Positions 62,037-64,000 of a DNA stretch of 64,000 bases are shown in pieces. The position numbers were made by a program, and so were the translations under genes. This DNA comes from Geosporobacter ferrireducens (GTDB lineage Bacteria; Bacillota; Clostridia; Peptostreptococcales; Thermotaleaceae). Below the pieces are notes generated by a model. It did not search any database. It was not told where the DNA came from and saw only the letters and a list, made by a program, of their open reading frames with translations. Numbering within the stretch: the stretch's first letter is position 1; the number at the start of each line of letters is the position of its first letter. The stretch covers positions 2,893,416-2,957,415 of the forward strand of contig NZ_CP017269.1 in the NCBI RefSeq assembly GCF_001750685.1. Direction: 5' to 3'.

Positions 62037-62489
62037 GTACTACACTCTGATAATGGCAGCCCAATGAAGGGCTCTTCCCTATTAGAAACCCTCTATCAGC
62101 TGGGGATAAGTCCATCTAGAAGCCGTCCGAGAGTCAGTAATGACAATCCTTACGCAGAATCCATCTTTAGAACCTGTAAATATCATCCAAGTTATCCATC
62201 AAAGGGATTTGTGGATCTAACCCAGGCCAGAACATGGGTGCTATCCTTTGTAAGATGGTACAACCAAGAACACAGGCACAGTGGGCTTAATTTCTTGACT
62301 CCAAATCAGAGACATAATGGACTAGCTGAACAAATTCTAGAGCAAAGGAAAAAGGTCTATGAAGAAGCTAAATCAAAGCATCCAGAGAGATGGTCTAGGG
62401 AAATTAGAAATTGGGATTTAGATGAAGAGGTTTGGCTTAACCCAGAAAAATCATCTGAAATCGTAGAAGAAAAAGAGAAATCTTCCTAA
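62037..62489 (+). pseudogene. IS3-family transposase fragment (OrfB C-terminal half)
   Basis: Homology begins at VLHSDNGSPMKGSSLLETL (second catalytic Asp) and continues GISPSRSRPRVSNDNPYAESIFRTCKY (catalytic Glu), then VRWYNQEHRHSGLNFLTPNQRH. The first catalytic Asp and the whole N-terminus are missing. The upstream join (CCGTCCCCACTTGCT at 62010-62024) is again a REP-like repeat. The open frame back to 61965 is chance. Confidence 0.8.
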
Positions 62490-62987
62490 AATTATCCAGG
62501 TATACCTCGATTTTTTAAAATCAGAAGTTTTATGCCGCGAAAGCCTCTTTACAATGAGGCATGATATGTTAGACTGTTTTGCGGGCGGCATCCTCTTACA
62601 AAGCCTTATCCTGCTTAAATGAAGGGGATGCCACTGTTGCCCTAGAACATATCATGGGAGGCTCATTGTCAAGAGGACCGTGGAATAAAATGGTAGCCTA
62701 ACATTTCAGTGATAAAAAATATTAGAGATTTAGCGACAACTATGTTGACAAATACAGTTTTAAAGTTCATTAAAGAGGAGTAGTTTCTCCAAATTAATTA
62801 CCTACTAAAAGGCAGATGATAAAAAAATACATAAAGTGTAATAATATGACAACGTTTGTCGATAACTTAATGTTGAAATTTTGGAATAATTAAGTTATTA
62901 TATAAAAAAATGGAAAATAACCATTAAATGGTATAATTAATAAATTATGGATCAGGGTCAATGGTTTGGATATAAAAGTGTGATATC
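62490..62987 (+). other. Non-coding stretch between two IS3 remnants
   Basis: No gene in about 500 bases. It holds the 133-base imperfect palindrome at 62544-62676, the sequence GCGACAACTATGTTGACAAATACA near 62733-62756 that may be an IS3-type end, and AT-rich DNA with direct runs (AACTTAATG, AATTAAGTTATTA) up to the minus-strand transposase. Confidence 0.5.
62544..62676. repeat. 133-base imperfect palindrome
   Basis: Outer arms CCTCTTTACAATGAG and CTCATTGTCAAGAGG pair with one mismatch, then ATGATATGTT with AACATATCAT, then GGCATCC (62587-62593) with GGATGCC (62626-62632), leaving a loop of about 32 bases. Small internal bulges separate the blocks. Lies 55 bases after the IS3 fragment. Confidence 0.7.
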
Positions 62988-63998
62988 TCAAGCAGCAAGT
63001 TTTTCAAATTCATTTGGAGTAAGATATCCAATGCTGCTATGAATTCTTTTGTTATTGTATCAAGATTCAATGAACTCAAATATCGCTAAATTTGCTTTCT
63101 TGTATGTTTGATAGATATTCCGGTAGATTTCTTCTTTCCTTAGAATTGCATGAAATGACTCAATTACGGCATTACCATAAGGATTTCCTTTGGTAGTATA
63201 GGACCTTTTTACTCCATAATTTTCTATTGATTTGATATAATTTCTGCTCAAATATTGGTTTCCACGATTAGTATGAATAATGACATTTTTAGGTTTTCCT
63301 TGTTTAAGTGTCGCTTTGTCTAAAGCATTCAGAACAATAGATTCATCCAATCTCCTGCTGAATTCATAACTAATGATTTTTTGGCTATGCAAATCAAGAA
63401 TGTAGGCTAAGTAACACCAACCATCTTGCATTGTATGAATTTAGGTAATATCTGACACCCATTTCTGATTCAATCTTGTCGTAGAAAAATCTTACTTCAA
63501 TAGATTTGGAAGATCTTCTTTGGTAGTCTTGCTATTCTTGCGATTGAGGCGTTTGATGACCACAGCAAATAAGCCCATATGTTTTATGAATCGTTGAATT
63601 CTTTTGAGGCCAGGTATTTTGTGAAGTTTTTCCTTTTTCTTCATATATTCATGAATTTTAGATGATCCATATCGATGATTGCTTTCTAAATGAGTTTTGA
63701 GAATGTGTTCTTTGATTAGCTTATTATCCATTGCCCTAGGAGAGCGTTGTGGCTTTTGAAAATCATAATATGAACTACGTGGAATCCCTAAAGTTTTATA
63801 AACGGCTTTAACTGGATATTGAGTTATTAAGGTGTTGATAGTCTCAAAGATACTGCTTTTCACTATTTTTTCGCCAATAGGGTCATTGCCTTTTTTAAAG
63901 ATTTCGTTCTCCCGCGCGAACTGCGCAATTTTCTCCTTGAGTTCAGCTATTTCGCGAGGACTTAATGAACTCTCGTCGGAAGGATTAACAGGAGTCAA
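62988..63998 (-). pseudogene. IS3-family transposase (IS150-like OrfB) with nonsense mutations
   Basis: Minus strand. N-terminal part EIAELKEKIAQFARENEIFKKG..GIPRSSYYDF..RYGSSKIHEYMKKKEKLHKIPGLKRIQRFIKHMGL, then a stop (63492), KWVSDIT, a second stop in place of Tyr, IHTMQDGWCYLAYILDLHSQKIISYEFS, then IIHTNRGNQYLS where the second catalytic Asp of HTDRG is Asn, NAVIESFHAILRKEEIY, a third stop (63060), and YNNKRIHSSIGYLTPNEFEKLAA. Dead by several independent changes. The gene's start is probably beyond the window. Confidence 0.85.
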
Positions 63999-64000
63999 AT

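Noticed and set aside
50785..64000. ccr-type large serine recombinase supporting an SCC element
   Set aside because: No resolvase or large serine recombinase motif is visible; the only recombinase is the XerD-like protein tied to the IS91-type element.

Overview
The window looks like a piece of a Clostridia (Firmicutes) chromosome, most like the Alkaliphilus/Natronincola group. This is judged from gene content and order: rpsF-ssb-rpsR, gdpP-rplI-lonC-dnaB, purA, a minus-strand dnaC/dnaD pair, walR-walK-walH-walI-murA-walJ-htrA-rlmH, a sporulation-type Lon, yedF with its DUF3343 partner, and strong AGGAGG ribosome binding sites. This gene block lies close to oriC in many Firmicutes, but dnaA is not in the window. 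Species assignment is inference.

1-9.1 kb carries housekeeping genes: a Ca2+/cation antiporter, a YkvI-type transporter, a PAS-PP2C phosphatase, a membrane-anchored DUF5711 protein (probably started on a rare AUA codon), CvpA, the selenium-associated pair yedF/DUF3343, MscS, DUF951 and a class I/II aminotransferase. 9.2-17.9 kb is a self-contained sense-and-uptake module: a histidine kinase with its own periplasmic solute-binding domain, a sigma-54 dependent (NtrC-type) response regulator, a sigma-54 promoter with ideal -24/-12 spacing, a TAXI-type TRAP transporter (lipoprotein, DUF1850 protein, fused permease) and a cytoplasmic gamma-glutamyltransferase-like enzyme.

18-32.4 kb is the conserved replication and ribosome block: rpsF-ssb-rpsR, an ECF S-component, a MazG-like protein, DUF2232, gdpP, rplI, lonC and dnaB. 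It continues with a ferritin-like/FAD oxidoreductase pair, a GNAT enzyme, DUF1858, DUF421 and purA. 32.4-40.6 kb holds two minus-strand tRNAs (Thr, Lys), the minus-strand dnaD-dnaC helicase-loading pair, and four peptidases (M1, LysM-M23, S8 and MA-like). 40.9-50.8 kb is the Wal cell-wall control operon, with an extra secreted protein after walK, murA between walI and walJ, and a 55-residue CxxH/CxxC gene just before rlmH.

From the 3' end of rlmH (50,784) to the window end the character changes to an accessory, decaying region. It holds a chloramphenicol acetyltransferase-like gene, a beheaded TetR gene, an IS66 scar, a frameshifted SEFIR-domain protein, a MntA/HepT-type toxin-antitoxin pair, three RAYT transposases (two broken, one intact), DUF1697 and DUF89 genes, an IS91-type element with a coupled tyrosine recombinase, an IS200/IS605 relic with its structured right end, and two broken IS3 transposases. 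The most notable signal is a second copy, at 55,493, of the last codons and stop of rlmH (20 of 24 bases identical). It brackets about 4.7 kb carrying the CAT, SEFIR and HEPN-MNT genes, the arrangement left by staphylococcal SCC elements that integrate at the rlmH 3' end. No ccr-type recombinase is visible, so this is a candidate relic of SCC-like integration in a clostridial chromosome.
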